A DNA stretch of 64,000 nt, from contig NZ_JAGENB010000002.1 in NCBI RefSeq assembly GCF_019991125.1, forward strand, positions 946,672 to 1,010,671, given 5' to 3'. Each line of letters begins with the position of its first letter. Position 1 is the stretch's first letter. Made by a program: the position numbers and the translations under genes. The notes beneath the pieces were generated by a model that saw only the letters and a list, made by a program, of their open reading frames with translations, did not search any database and was not told the origin of the DNA. Below are positions 1 to 9,000 of the stretch, in pieces. The stretch comes from Phyllobacterium calauticae. Its GTDB lineage: Bacteria; Pseudomonadota; Alphaproteobacteria; Rhizobiales; Rhizobiaceae.

Positions 1-1053
1 GCCACGCAGGCCATGCGCCAGCCGGGTTCCTCCTTCAAACCGTTCGTCTATTCGGCCGCGCTGGACAATGGCTACACCCCGGCATCGGTGGTGCTGGATG
101 GCCCGATCTCGATCGACCAGGGCGGCAGTCTCGGCATTTGGGCACCGAAGAACTATGGCGGCAAGTTTGCCGGCCCGTCCACCCTGCGCTACGGCATCGA
201 GCAGTCGCGCAACCTGATGACGGTGCGTCTGGCGCAGGACATGGGCATGAAGCTCGTTGCCGAATATGCCGAACGGTTCGGCATCTATGACAAGATGCTG
301 CCGGTTCTGGCCATGGCGCTCGGGTCGGGCGAAACCACGGTGATGCGCATGGTGACGGGCTATTCGATCATCGCCAATGGCGGACGCAAGATCACGCCAT
401 CGATCATCGACCGCGTGCAGGACCGTTACGGCAAGACCATCTTCAAGCACGATGAACGCAAATGCGACAACTGCTCTGCCGAGGACTGGAAGAACCAGCC
501 GGAGCCGGAGCTGGTCGACGACCGCGATCAGGTGCTCGACCCGATGACCGCCTACCAGATCACGTCGATGATGGAAGGCGTCATCCAACGCGGTACGGCA
601 ACCATCCTGAAGAGCCTCAACCGTCCGATCGCCGGCAAGACCGGTACGACGAACGACGAGAAGGACGCCTGGTTCATCGGCTTCACGCCGGACCTCGTTG
701 TCGGCCTCTATCTCGGCTACGACACGCCGACGCCCATGGGCCATGGCGGCACCGGCGGCGGCCTTGCGACCCCGGTCTTCAAGGACTTCATGGATGCTGC
801 CATGAAGGGCCAGCGTTCGGTTGACTTCCGCGTGCCGGAAGGCATGACCGTTGTGGCGATTGACCGCAAGACCGGCATGCGCGCCACCGAAGGCCAGCCG
901 AACGTGATCATGGAAGCCTTCAAGCCGGGCACGGGCCCCGCGGACAGCTATTCCGTCATTGGCGCGAATTCCTTCTCCGAGGGCGCGCCCATGGAGGTGC
1001 AGTCTCCGAACGTCAACAGGGTCATTCAGGGCGGCGGCGGCGGACTTTTCTGA
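1..1053 (+). CDS. mrcA: Penicillin-binding protein 1A, 3' part
   Basis: Class A penicillin-binding protein, truncated by the window start; the frame is open from base 1 and only the transpeptidase half is present. It would cross-link peptidoglycan on the periplasmic side of the inner membrane. The three penicilloyl-serine transferase motifs are visible: SSFK near the left edge (catalytic Ser at about base 28), SRN about 59 residues later, and KTGTT starting at base 637. The C-terminal tail after KTG is Gly-rich and ends GGGGGLF. It is followed 113 bases later by prfB on the same strand. Family assignment is secure; 1A rather than another class A protein is inferred from overall similarity. 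Confidence 0.93.
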   Translation, partial: ATQAMRQPGSSFKPFVYSAALDNGYTPASVVLDGPISIDQGGSLGIWAPKNYGGKFAGPSTLRYGIEQSRNLMTVRLAQDMGMKLVAEYAERFGIYDKMLPVLAMALGSGETTVMRMVTGYSIIANGGRKITPSIIDRVQDRYGKTIFKHDERKCDNCSAEDWKNQPEPELVDDRDQVLDPMTAYQITSMMEGVIQRGTATILKSLNRPIAGKTGTTNDEKDAWFIGFTPDLVVGLYLGYDTPTPMGHGGTGGGLATPVFKDFMDAAMKGQRSVDFRVPEGMTVVAIDRKTGMRATEGQPNVIMEAFKPGTGPADSYSVIGANSFSEGAPMEVQSPNVNRVIQGGGGGLF

Positions 1054-1166
1054 CCGATCGAGCCTGCGAACTTTCGTAAAGTCTGAAGACTTTACATCGC
1101 GCGGACCAGTGAATATGGTCCGCCGCAATTCGAAAACAATGCAAAAGCAGAAGGAACGGACAGCCA

Positions 1167-2295
1167 ATGCGCGCTGAAATCGAGACGCTGGTCGACGAGA
1201 TCAAGCAGGCCATAAGCCTGCTGAGGAGGCATCTTTGACTGGGATACGTCAATCAAACGCCTTGGCTATCTGAACCAGCTTGCCGAAGATCCAGCGCTGT
1301 GGAATAACGCGCAGGAAGCCCAGAAGCTCATGCGCGAGCGCCAGCAGCTGGAAGACGGTATCAACTCCATTCGCACGCTCAGCCAGTCGCTCGAAGACAA
1401 TATCGAGCTGATCGCCATGGGCGACGAAGAGGGCGATAAGTCCATCGTCACCGAGGCGGAAGAAGCCATTCGCGCCATCAAGGTGGAAGTGGACCGGCGC
1501 CAGATCGATACGCTGCTGTCGGGCGAAGCCGACGCCAATGACACCTATGTCGAAGTGCATTCGGGGGCAGGCGGCACGGAAAGCCAGGATTGGGCATCGA
1601 TGCTGCTGCGCATGTACACGCGCTGGGCCGACCGCAAGGGCATGAAGGTCGAGCTGCTCGAAATCCATGACGGCGAAGAGGCGGGCATCAAGTCGGCCAC
1701 CATCCTGATCAAGGGCCACAATGCCTATGGTCTGATGAAGACCGAATCGGGCGTGCACCGGCTGGTGCGCATCTCGCCGTATGATTCCAATGCGCGGCGG
1801 CATACATCCTTCTCCAGCATCTGGGTCTATCCCGTCGTCGATGACAATATCGAGATCGCGGTGACGGAATCGGATGTGCGCATCGATACCTATCGCGCGT
1901 CGGGTGCCGGCGGCCAGCACGTCAACACCACCGACTCGGCGGTGCGCATCACGCATATCGCAACCGGTATCGTCGTGCAGTGCCAGGCGGAACGCTCGCA
2001 GCACAAGAACCGTGCGACGGCATGGTCGATGCTGCGCGCGCGGCTCTACGAAGCGGAACTGGAAAAGCGCGAGCAGGCGGCCGATGCCATTTCCGCCTCC
2101 AAGACGGATATCGGCTGGGGGCACCAGATCCGCTCCTACGTCCTGCAGCCCTATCAGCTGGTCAAGGATTTGCGCACCGGTGTCGAAAGCACCAGCCCTC
2201 AGGATGTGCTCGACGGCGACGTCGACATGTTCATGGAAGCAGCCCTGGCGCACCGCGTGCACGGCAGCGATGTGGAAGTGCAGGATATCGCCTAG
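1167..2295 (+). CDS. prfB: Peptide chain release factor 2, expressed by programmed +1 frameshift
   Basis: RF2 terminates translation at UGA and UAA and triggers hydrolysis of peptidyl-tRNA on the ribosome. Reading starts at ATG 1167 and meets an in-frame TGA at 1236 after 23 codons; a +1 shift at CTT-TGA-C continues from base 1237 through codon 375. The downstream part has the catalytic GGQ in [11 protein letters not shown] and the codon-recognition region [15 protein letters not shown]. The recognition tripeptide is SPY rather than the E. coli SPF, a variant I believe is usual in rhizobial RF2. An ATG at 1330 exists but would lose the N-terminal domain, so the frameshifted product is the real protein. 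A strong terminator follows. Confidence 0.96.
1221..1240 (+). promoter_or_regulatory. prfB programmed +1 frameshift site
   Basis: The sequence reads CTG AGG AGG CAT CTT TGA CTG. It has the three canonical parts: an internal Shine-Dalgarno-like AGGAGG, the slippery CTT codon, and the poorly read TGA followed by C. Low RF2 favours slippage of peptidyl-tRNA-Leu onto TTT, giving autoregulation. The zero frame has no coding sense after TGA, while the +1 frame gives the expected RF2 sequence ([13 protein letters not shown]). Confidence 0.95.
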
Positions 2296-2315
2296 TCCAG
2301 GCGTATTGTCTGAAC

Positions 2316-2352
2316 AAAAATCCCCGGCAGGAGATGTCCTGCCGGGGATTTT
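2316..2352 (+). terminator. Rho-independent terminator of prfB
   Basis: Perfect inverted repeat with arms at about 2317-2332 and 2337-2352, a 4-base GATG loop, a GC-rich core (CCCCGGCAGGA) and flanking A and T tracts. It lies 20 bases after the prfB stop. The A tract on the left means it could also work in the other direction. Confidence 0.9.
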
Positions 2353-2539
2353 ATATTGGCCAACCAATTTTTCCCGATATTTTGTTCAGGTTATTTGTTT
2401 CGAAATCTTTTTTCTGGTTTTGAAAATATTTGTATAATTTCGATTTGGGTTTTAATTACAATAATTTGGATATTGCTGTTGAGTATCTTCCTATATAGCT
2501 TCGCCGCGTCCGGGGTGGACTGTAATACTTGGGGGAAAT

Positions 2540-2983
2540 ATGAAACGGATTGCTGTCGGTCTTATGTCGTTGTTTGTCACCGCATGTGCGACAACGAGTG
2601 AAATGCCATTGGCACAGAATATGGTGCGGCTTGACACGCAGGCAAGCGGACTGCTGTTTGTAGGCAGTGCTCCCGCCATAACCATGAAGAAGGCCGCTGA
2701 AGCGACCTTAAGACGGGGGTACACCCATTTCCGCTTGGAACAAGCTTCAACGTCACAAGGTGAAAGACTAGCCGGAATACAGACGTGGGGTTCGGGTACC
2801 GCCAACGCAAATCTGTACGGCAACACCGCCTATGGCACCTACACGAGACAGGGATTTGCAACACCAGTCTATGCGCCAACGGCAAATGTTGGGGTTACCG
2901 TCGTTATGTTTCGAGCAAAAGAAGCAGGTGCACGTGGTGCATTTGACGCCAATGATGTTCTGAAGAAGCAAGGTAAGTTGTAG
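2540..2983 (+). CDS. Small lipoprotein, CC0125/CC1285-like family
   Basis: A 147-residue predicted lipoprotein. The N-terminus MKRIAVGLMSLFVTAC has a Lys/Arg start, a hydrophobic stretch and a lipobox VTAC with the acylated Cys at position 16. The mature part contains AAEATLRRGYTHFRL, which resembles a family of short alphaproteobacterial lipoproteins of unknown function, followed by a Gly/Thr/Tyr-rich stretch. GGGGGAAAT just before ATG 2540 is the ribosome binding site. The preceding region (about 2366-2500) is very AT-rich and probably holds the promoter. The gene is monocistronic, with terminators on both sides. The function is unknown; the family call is from memory of the motif. Confidence 0.75.
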   Translation: MKRIAVGLMSLFVTACATTSEMPLAQNMVRLDTQASGLLFVGSAPAITMKKAAEATLRRGYTHFRLEQASTSQGERLAGIQTWGSGTANANLYGNTAYGTYTRQGFATPVYAPTANVGVTVVMFRAKEAGARGAFDANDVLKKQGKL

Positions 2984-2995
2984 GGCAAACTTTGC

Positions 2996-3030
2996 AGTAC
3001 AAAACCCGCTATCTGCGGGTTTTGTACTTT
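2996..3030 (+). terminator. Rho-independent terminator after the lipoprotein gene
   Basis: Inverted repeat AGTACAAAACCCGC / GCGGGTTTTGTACT with a 5-base loop (3010-3014), starting 12 bases after the stop codon at 2983. The stem is a perfect 14 base pairs. Confidence 0.85.
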
Positions 3031-3146
3031 CTGGGCGTGAATCCAAGACGTGGCGACAGTTGGGTTGCTCATAGCTACCGGATAGCAACGATGAAACTGT
3101 CACGGACCTTTGGTAGGAACCGGGTGAACAAGCCGGGACAGCCTTC

Positions 3147-3713
3147 GTGATCACTTTTGACAACGTATATCTGCGCGCCTTTCGCCCTGATGAAGTGGAA
3201 ACGCTACGGGCCATCGAAAGGTCTGCTCGTTCACGCTATGCAGAACTGGATGGTTTTGCCGCGGTTGTACAGGCATCGCCGATAGCGCCGGAGCGCTTTC
3301 TGAGCGGCGAGACCGTGGTTGCCGAAATCAATGGAAAAGCGTGCGGCTATGTGTTGATGCAGCCACTCGATGGAATGATGTACATTGCCAACATCATGGT
3401 CGAGCCTGCAGCGTCCGGCAGAGGCGTCGGAGCAAGGCTTCTGGCGTCGGTTCAAAGCCGGGCAACGGAACTGAACCTTTCCGCAATCGCGCTCACCACG
3501 TTCAAATCACCCCGCTGGAATGGGCCGTGGTTTCGCAAAGCTGGTTTTACCCGCATGCCGGAAGACCGGATCGGTGATGGGTTGGCTGCGATCCTTTTGC
3601 GCCATGCCACGTTTCTGGACATGAGCACGCGGGAGACACTGTGGAAGAAGCTCGGCGGCAAACATCCGGGCGGCTTGGCTCAATCCCTGCCGTCTGCTTT
3701 GTCCCAAGGATAA
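3147..3713 (+). CDS. GNAT family N-acetyltransferase
   Basis: A 188-residue protein with a GNAT acetyl-CoA fold. The acetyl-CoA pyrophosphate-binding motif A is GRGVGARLL (about residues 92-100), preceded by the beta-4 strand MYIANIMVEP. The substrate is not evident; the best guess is a small-molecule or protein amino group. It starts with GTG at 3147. The last 34 bases overlap the 3' end of the convergent MazG-like gene, so the C-terminal tail after about residue 178 is not family-typical. Confidence 0.82.
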   Translation: MITFDNVYLRAFRPDEVETLRAIERSARSRYAELDGFAAVVQASPIAPERFLSGETVVAEINGKACGYVLMQPLDGMMYIANIMVEPAASGRGVGARLLASVQSRATELNLSAIALTTFKSPRWNGPWFRKAGFTRMPEDRIGDGLAAILLRHATFLDMSTRETLWKKLGGKHPGGLAQSLPSALSQG

Positions 3714-4003
3714 AACTGCCATTTTCGTTTGATTGCGGCGTGCAGGTCGAGCCCGTTCTGATCGGTAAAGAGGATGATATGGCCGAACAGATCAGCGGCT
3801 TCATCGGCAAGGTCCTGCCGGAGTTCTGCTTCTGATCGGCCCTTGTGTCGCGCACGTCCGTGAAGCTTGTTCCAGACCTGGGTCAGTTCGCCGATTTCCT
3901 CGTGCATCTTCAGGACGAACCAGTCGCGGTCTCTCTTGATGCCATGCAGCTCCGCATAGCCTGCGGATGCTCTTTCAAATTGCGCGGCCAGTGATCGAAG
4001 CAT
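3680..4003 (-). CDS. MazG-like nucleotide pyrophosphohydrolase domain protein
   Basis: An all-alpha NTP pyrophosphohydrolase-like protein of about 107 residues. The metal-binding signatures of the MazG/dUTPase-like superfamily are visible: KMHEEIGELTQ and, about 40 residues later, LADEAADLFGHI. Proteins of this group remove pyrophosphate from non-canonical or excess NTPs. ATG codons exist at 4024, 4015, 4006 and 4003; GAGGG sits five bases before the one at 4003, so that start is preferred. The upstream codons overlap a GTTC-N7-GTTC site that looks like a LexA box. The gene is convergent with the acetyltransferase and their ends overlap. Substrate unknown. Confidence 0.78.
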   Translation of the reverse strand: MLRSLAAQFERASAGYAELHGIKRDRDWFVLKMHEEIGELTQVWNKLHGRARHKGRSEAELRQDLADEAADLFGHIILFTDQNGLDLHAAIKRKWQFYPWDKADGRD

Positions 4004-4028
4004 CATTTCCCTCATCGCGAACATATAT

Positions 4029-4043
4029 GTTCACGATATGTTC
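4029..4043 (-). promoter_or_regulatory. Candidate LexA (SOS) operator upstream of the MazG-like gene
   Basis: GTTC ACGATAT GTTC matches the alphaproteobacterial LexA consensus GTTC-N7-GTTC exactly. It overlaps a perfect 14-bp palindrome at 4019-4032. It lies directly in front of the likely start at 4003. A match of eight fixed bases is expected about once or twice by chance in a 64-kb window, so position rather than the match itself carries the weight. Confidence 0.45.
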
Positions 4044-4086
4044 GATACCTTTCCCTGTCAATTGTGAAAGCTCAAAAGACTGGTGT

Positions 4087-5379
4087 TTAAAGTTCGGCCG
4101 CGACTTCGCGACCTATCGTCAGGAAGCTGGCGGGATTGATCGCGCTGCCGTTCCGGCGCACCTCGTAGTGGAGATGCGGGCCGGTCGAGCGCCCGGTGCT
4201 GCCGACCTTGCCGACGACGTCGCCGATCTTGATTTTTTGGCCGGGGGTGACGAGAATCTGGCTCATGTGGCCGTAGCGCGTGGAGAGGCCGTTGCCGTGG
4301 TCGACCTCCACCATATTGCCATAGCCGCCATTGTAGCCCGCTTCGGTGACCGTGCCGTTGGCTGTCGCGCGCACCGACGAGCCGCTCATGGCGCGAAAGT
4401 CGATGCCGGAGTGGAACGCCATCGAGCCGATGATCGGGTCCTTGCGCACGCCGAACGTACTGGAAACCGGCATGCCGGGGACCGGATTGGAAATCGGGAT
4501 GGATTTGGCAAGAGCCTTGGCGCCTTCCAGCCGTTCGAGCGCCTGATCAAGATCGTTCAGCTTGGCGTCAAACGGGGCAATGCTGCCGGCGGGAATGAAC
4601 GGGCCGCCCGTATCCGACTTTTCATCCAGAACGGGTTTCACCCCGGTTGCGGCAAGCGCTTCCATGATCTTGTCGGCATTCTCGTAGGCCGTATTGGACA
4701 GCGCCTGCATCTGGGCGATCTGTTTGGTCTCGATATCCGTCAGCGAGGTATTGACCGATTTCAGCAGCAGTTCGGCCTTGTCGACGCTCTTGCGCGGCCT
4801 GTCATCGCGCGGTGCCGGTTTGCGGGTCACGCTGGTCGGACCGGTGATGATCGGATCGATGCCATAGAAAGCGTCATCATCGTTCGATTTGACGATATCC
4901 TGGCCGTTGCTGTCCATCGGCGCATTGCTGTCCGCCTCGGGCGGAATGGCAGCGCCGGCATGTTCTGCCCGCTGCAGCATGGGCGCAAGCTTGGCGTGGC
5001 GTTCCGTAAGGGATTTCTGTCGCTGGATGAGTTCGGCGACCTTGCCTTCCATCGCCTGCTGGTCGAGCAGCTGGCGGCTGGTGACCTGGTCGAGCTGGGT
5101 GCGCAGGCTGGCGATGCGGTCTTCATAGGCCTGCTGCAGCCGCGCCTGACGCGCGACGCTGCCATTGATCAGGTCATCGCGGAAAACCAGATAGGAGGTG
5201 GCAATGAGGTAGGTGCCGGCCAGCGCAAAGGCCAGTGTGCCGCCAAGGATGGCGGCCCAGGGGCGCAGGGTGAAATGACGGATCGTTTCGCCCCGCGCGA
5301 TGATGATCGTGTGGGGTTCCTGCTGGTTGCTGAAGATGGGGGAGTGTTTTGCCTTCTTCATGGCCGCTTCGCTCGTCAT
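4087..5379 (-). CDS. M23 family peptidoglycan endopeptidase (LytM domain)
   Basis: A 430-residue membrane-anchored cell-wall protein. An N-terminal cytoplasmic stretch is followed by one transmembrane segment (about residues 43-66, AAILGGTLAFALAGTYLIAT), then a Gln/Glu/Arg-rich coiled-coil region, then a C-terminal LytM/M23 domain. The zinc ligands are visible in HSGIDFRA (HxxxD) and HLHYEV (HxH). Such proteins cleave cross-links in peptidoglycan or, when degenerate, activate amidases; the intact ligands suggest real activity. The gene is read from ATG 5379 and ends just before the MazG-like gene; bcp lies upstream on the same strand, about 100 bases away. Confidence 0.9.
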   Translation of the reverse strand: MTSEAAMKKAKHSPIFSNQQEPHTIIIARGETIRHFTLRPWAAILGGTLAFALAGTYLIATSYLVFRDDLINGSVARQARLQQAYEDRIASLRTQLDQVTSRQLLDQQAMEGKVAELIQRQKSLTERHAKLAPMLQRAEHAGAAIPPEADSNAPMDSNGQDIVKSNDDDAFYGIDPIITGPTSVTRKPAPRDDRPRKSVDKAELLLKSVNTSLTDIETKQIAQMQALSNTAYENADKIMEALAATGVKPVLDEKSDTGGPFIPAGSIAPFDAKLNDLDQALERLEGAKALAKSIPISNPVPGMPVSSTFGVRKDPIIGSMAFHSGIDFRAMSGSSVRATANGTVTEAGYNGGYGNMVEVDHGNGLSTRYGHMSQILVTPGQKIKIGDVVGKVGSTGRSTGPHLHYEVRRNGSAINPASFLTIGREVAAEL

Positions 5380-5485
5380 TTTGCAGCTTCAATTTATAGA
5401 AGGCATTACACCCCGTTATGGTTAACAAATCCTGACGGAGCGCCGATTTTCCATCAATTTCAGGTAGAAAGCGGTTGAGCTCGAT

Positions 5486-5953
5486 CTAGAGAGCCCTGGT
5501 TGCTTCGAGAACTTCGGCCGCGTGATTGGGAACCTTCACCTTGTTCCATATTTTTGCGATCCTGCCGTTCGAATCGATCAGGAAGGTGGTGCGTTCAACG
5601 CCCATATATTTGCGGCCATACATGCTTTTTTCGGCCCACACGCCATAGGCTTCCAGAATGGTCTTCTGCTCATCGGCGACCAGATCCACCTTGAGATCGT
5701 ACTTCGTCTTGAACTTGTCGTGCTTCTTGGTCGGATCGGGCGACATGCCGATGACATTGGCTCCCAGTTTGTCGAATTCCGGCTTCAGCCCGGAAAACTC
5801 GATGGCTTCCTGGGTGCAGCCGCTCGTATCATCCTTGGGATAGAAATAGAGAACGACAGGTTTCCCGCGCAATTCAGCCAGGGAAAGCGTTCCACCGCCG
5901 TCGCGGGGAAGGGTGAAATCCGGGGCAGAACTGCCGATATCGAGCGTTGTCAT
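5486..5953 (-). CDS. bcp: Thiol peroxidase Bcp, 1-Cys peroxiredoxin-like
   Basis: A 155-residue thioredoxin-fold peroxiredoxin that reduces hydroperoxides in the cytoplasm. The peroxidatic Cys46 lies in DDTSGCTQEA, with Ser where most Bcp proteins have Pro before Gly-Cys. No second Cys is present anywhere in the protein, so it must use a 1-Cys mechanism with an external thiol. YFYPKDDTSGC and the conserved Arg in VERTTFLID complete the active site. It is divergent from the AsmA-like gene, and both promoters must lie in the 110-base gap. Confidence 0.93.
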   Translation of the reverse strand: MTTLDIGSSAPDFTLPRDGGGTLSLAELRGKPVVLYFYPKDDTSGCTQEAIEFSGLKPEFDKLGANVIGMSPDPTKKHDKFKTKYDLKVDLVADEQKTILEAYGVWAEKSMYGRKYMGVERTTFLIDSNGRIAKIWNKVKVPNHAAEVLEATRAL

Positions 5954-6062
5954 AGGAAAGCCTTTCTTTCATCATTGAATGCGCGCCTCAGTTAGGCAAC
6001 TATAAGAGAGGCACGGGAATCGTCTACGGTTTCCCACATGATTCCTCAATTGGCTTGGGAAT

Positions 6063-9000
6063 TTGACAGAGAAACCGAAAAGAGTCCGTTTTACAAAGCG
6101 GGACTTTCTAAAATTTCATCATTACCCCTCTGCGGTCGAGCAAGGCGAGGTGCCCGTGGCCATGCCCGCGCGCCGCTCGCGGTTTCGCTTCGCCTGCGGG
6201 GCACTTGCGTCATTCCTGATTCTCCTTGTGGTTCTGGCCGGAATAGCTTTTGTCGTCCTGCGGGTGGGTATCGGCGGCGAGGCCCTGACCCAGCGCGCGC
6301 AGACCGCGCTCAAATCCGTTGTCGGTCCCGACACAGACGCGACGATCCAGTCGGCGCAAATTTCCCTCGACCAGCGTAAGCACGTCGCGCTCGAGGCGCG
6401 CAACGTCAATATTTCGGACGTCAAGCGCGGGGTGGAGATCAAGAATATCCGTTCCGTGCGCATTGGTCTGGCCACCCTGCCGTTGCTGCAGGGCGACGTC
6501 AAAGTGCAGAGCCTTGAACTCACCGGCGCGCAGATCACAGTTGGTGCCAGCCAGGAGCCGTTCGATTTCATGTCGATCGTGCCGCAGGATGATCGCGGAC
6601 TCGTCAACCTCGACGGTGTGTCCCAACTCATTTTCACCGGATTGCAAAATGCCGTTTCGCTGCTGGATCAGCGGGAAACCCGTGACATCACGGTTGCCGA
6701 TACACGCTTTGATTTCACCGTTGCGGGCCGGCCGGAAAACCTGCGTATCATCCATCTGGAACTGACGGAAACCGGCGGCCCCGTTGCCATCAAGGGGACG
6801 GTGGAATGGCGGGGAAAGGTCATCGACGTCTCGGCACAGGTCAAGCGCGCGGCCCTTGGCGCCAGGATCGATTCATTCTCGTTGGCGATCAGCAAGATTC
6901 CGCTGATCGGCAAACAGGGTGAAGCACCTGTTCCCGATGCCGATGGCATAAAGCCGGATACGTCCTATCTCGCCTATAACAATGAAGCTGAAATCAGGCT
7001 GGACGGGGTTGCAGCCGTGGCCGCCACACCCATGCGGATCTCCGGTTCGCTCAATGTGAGCGAAGGACCGGTGAGCATCGGCAATGTGGAGGATATGGGT
7101 GCCGGTGCCCAGATCAATTTCGAGCATGTTTTCGGTACTGAAAAGGTCGAGATTACGCCGTCAGCCATCCATTTCGGCGGTTTCAAAGGGGTTGTCGAGG
7201 GGGCGGTCGGACCCGAACCGCTGCCGGAGGATGCGACGGCTGTCGCTGCCGTTGCCAATCCCGGCTATCGTTTTGAACTGATCACGCAGGAAGCCGTTTC
7301 CGCTCCGGCCGATTCGAGCGAGCCGCCGCTCGCCTTCAATGCCCGCATTGCCGGCCGGTTTGCGCCTGGGGAGGCCAAGCTGGACATTTCCGAGATTGCC
7401 GTGCGCGCCGATGGCGAAAGCGAACTTTACGGGCAGGGCAGTGTGGTGTTCGGCAAGGGTTCGCCAGCAATGACATTGGCGCTGCGCATACCGAAAATGC
7501 CCACCGCACAGGTGAAGCAGCTCTGGCCGATCTGGGTGGCGACCGGCGCGCGCCGCTGGGTGCTCGACAATCTGTTCGGCGGCGATGTCAGGGACAGCCG
7601 GGTGGACGTGATGTTTGCCGCCGGCCGTTTCGACGGTCCGGGCAAGCCGCCACCGCTGACGGCGGACGAAGTGCAGGTCGATTTCAACGTGCAGAACACG
7701 CGTTTCGATATTGTCGGCGATCTGCCGCCCATTCGCGATGCGGATGGCGCGATCAGCGTGCGCGGCGCCTATACCACGATCAAGCTGCTGAAGGGCTCGG
7801 CGTTTACGCCCGGCAACCGGGAAGCGCATATTGTGGACGGCACGCTGATCATCCCGTGGGGCCCGCAGCGTCCGGTGCTGTCGGAGCTTGATCTGAATAT
7901 TGCCGGCGACGCTTCGGCCATCGCCGAAATCGCCGGTTTCAAACCGATCAATGCGGTGAAAGGCGTGCCCTTTGCACCGGCTGATATCAGCGGCGATGTG
8001 AAAACCCATGTCCTCGTGACATTTCCGGTCACCCGCCATGCGCCGGAGGGAAGCCTGCAATGGTCGGCGGAGATCGCCCTGAACGGCGTGAACCTTGCCA
8101 AAAAGGTCGATGGCCAGACCATAACCAATGCCAACGGGACGCTGAACGTCAACGACACCGAGGCGAATATCGATGTCAAAGCGCAGCTGAATGGCGTGCC
8201 GGCCGATATCACCATGTTCGAGCCGCTCGGCAGCAATCCGGCCAAGCGCAAACAGTCGGTTTCCCTGCAGCTGGACGACAAGACGCGCAACACGCTGTTC
8301 CCAAGTCTCGATCCGTTCATATCCGGCCCGATCAGCATCAATATCGACAAGTCGGCGGACGGCTCGCAGGTCGCTGTCGCGGATTTGTCCAAGGCCGAGG
8401 TCAAGCTGGCGCAACTCGGCTGGACCAAGGGCGCAGGGGTGAAGGCCACCGCCAAGTTCAGCCTGCAGCAGGATGCGGACAATATCAGCGTGCGCAATCT
8501 CGATGTCGCCGGAGAGACGTTCCGGCTGCGCGGGGACATCTCCGTGGTCAAGGGCGATCTGGTATCCGCGGATTTCAGCCAGGTCAGTCTCAACCGGACG
8601 GATGACATCGCCGTCAAAATATCGCGCACCGGCTATGGCTACCGGGCCGACGTGAAGGGGAAATCCTTCGATGCGCGGTCGCTGCTGAACCAGGTGACCG
8701 ACAAGAAGCAGGCAGGCGACAGCAATGACAAGAAGCGGATTCTGGTCAATGCCGATATCGACGATGTCCAGGGCTTCTATTCCGAAAGTTTCGGCAATGT
8801 CTCGCTGTCCTATGAGGGCGTCGGTTCGCATGTCTCGGGCCTTGCCTTCAACGCCGTGACCAAATCCGGCCAGAAGGTGATCGCAACGGACAGTTCGGAA
8901 AGCGGTGCCCGTTCCGTCAGCCTGCAGTCGAAGGATGCGGGTGCCGTGCTTCGTTTCACCGGCTTTTATGACAAGATGCAGGGCGGCAGCATTCTTGTCG

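Noticed and set aside
2356..2601. Open frame of 81 codons before the lipoprotein gene
   Set aside because: It covers an AT-rich promoter region and a terminator, with no ribosome site and no protein-like composition.
4019..4032. Palindrome GAACATATATGTTC as a separate toxin-antitoxin operator
   Set aside because: The MazG-like gene has no partner antitoxin gene; the palindrome is explained by overlap with the LexA-like site.
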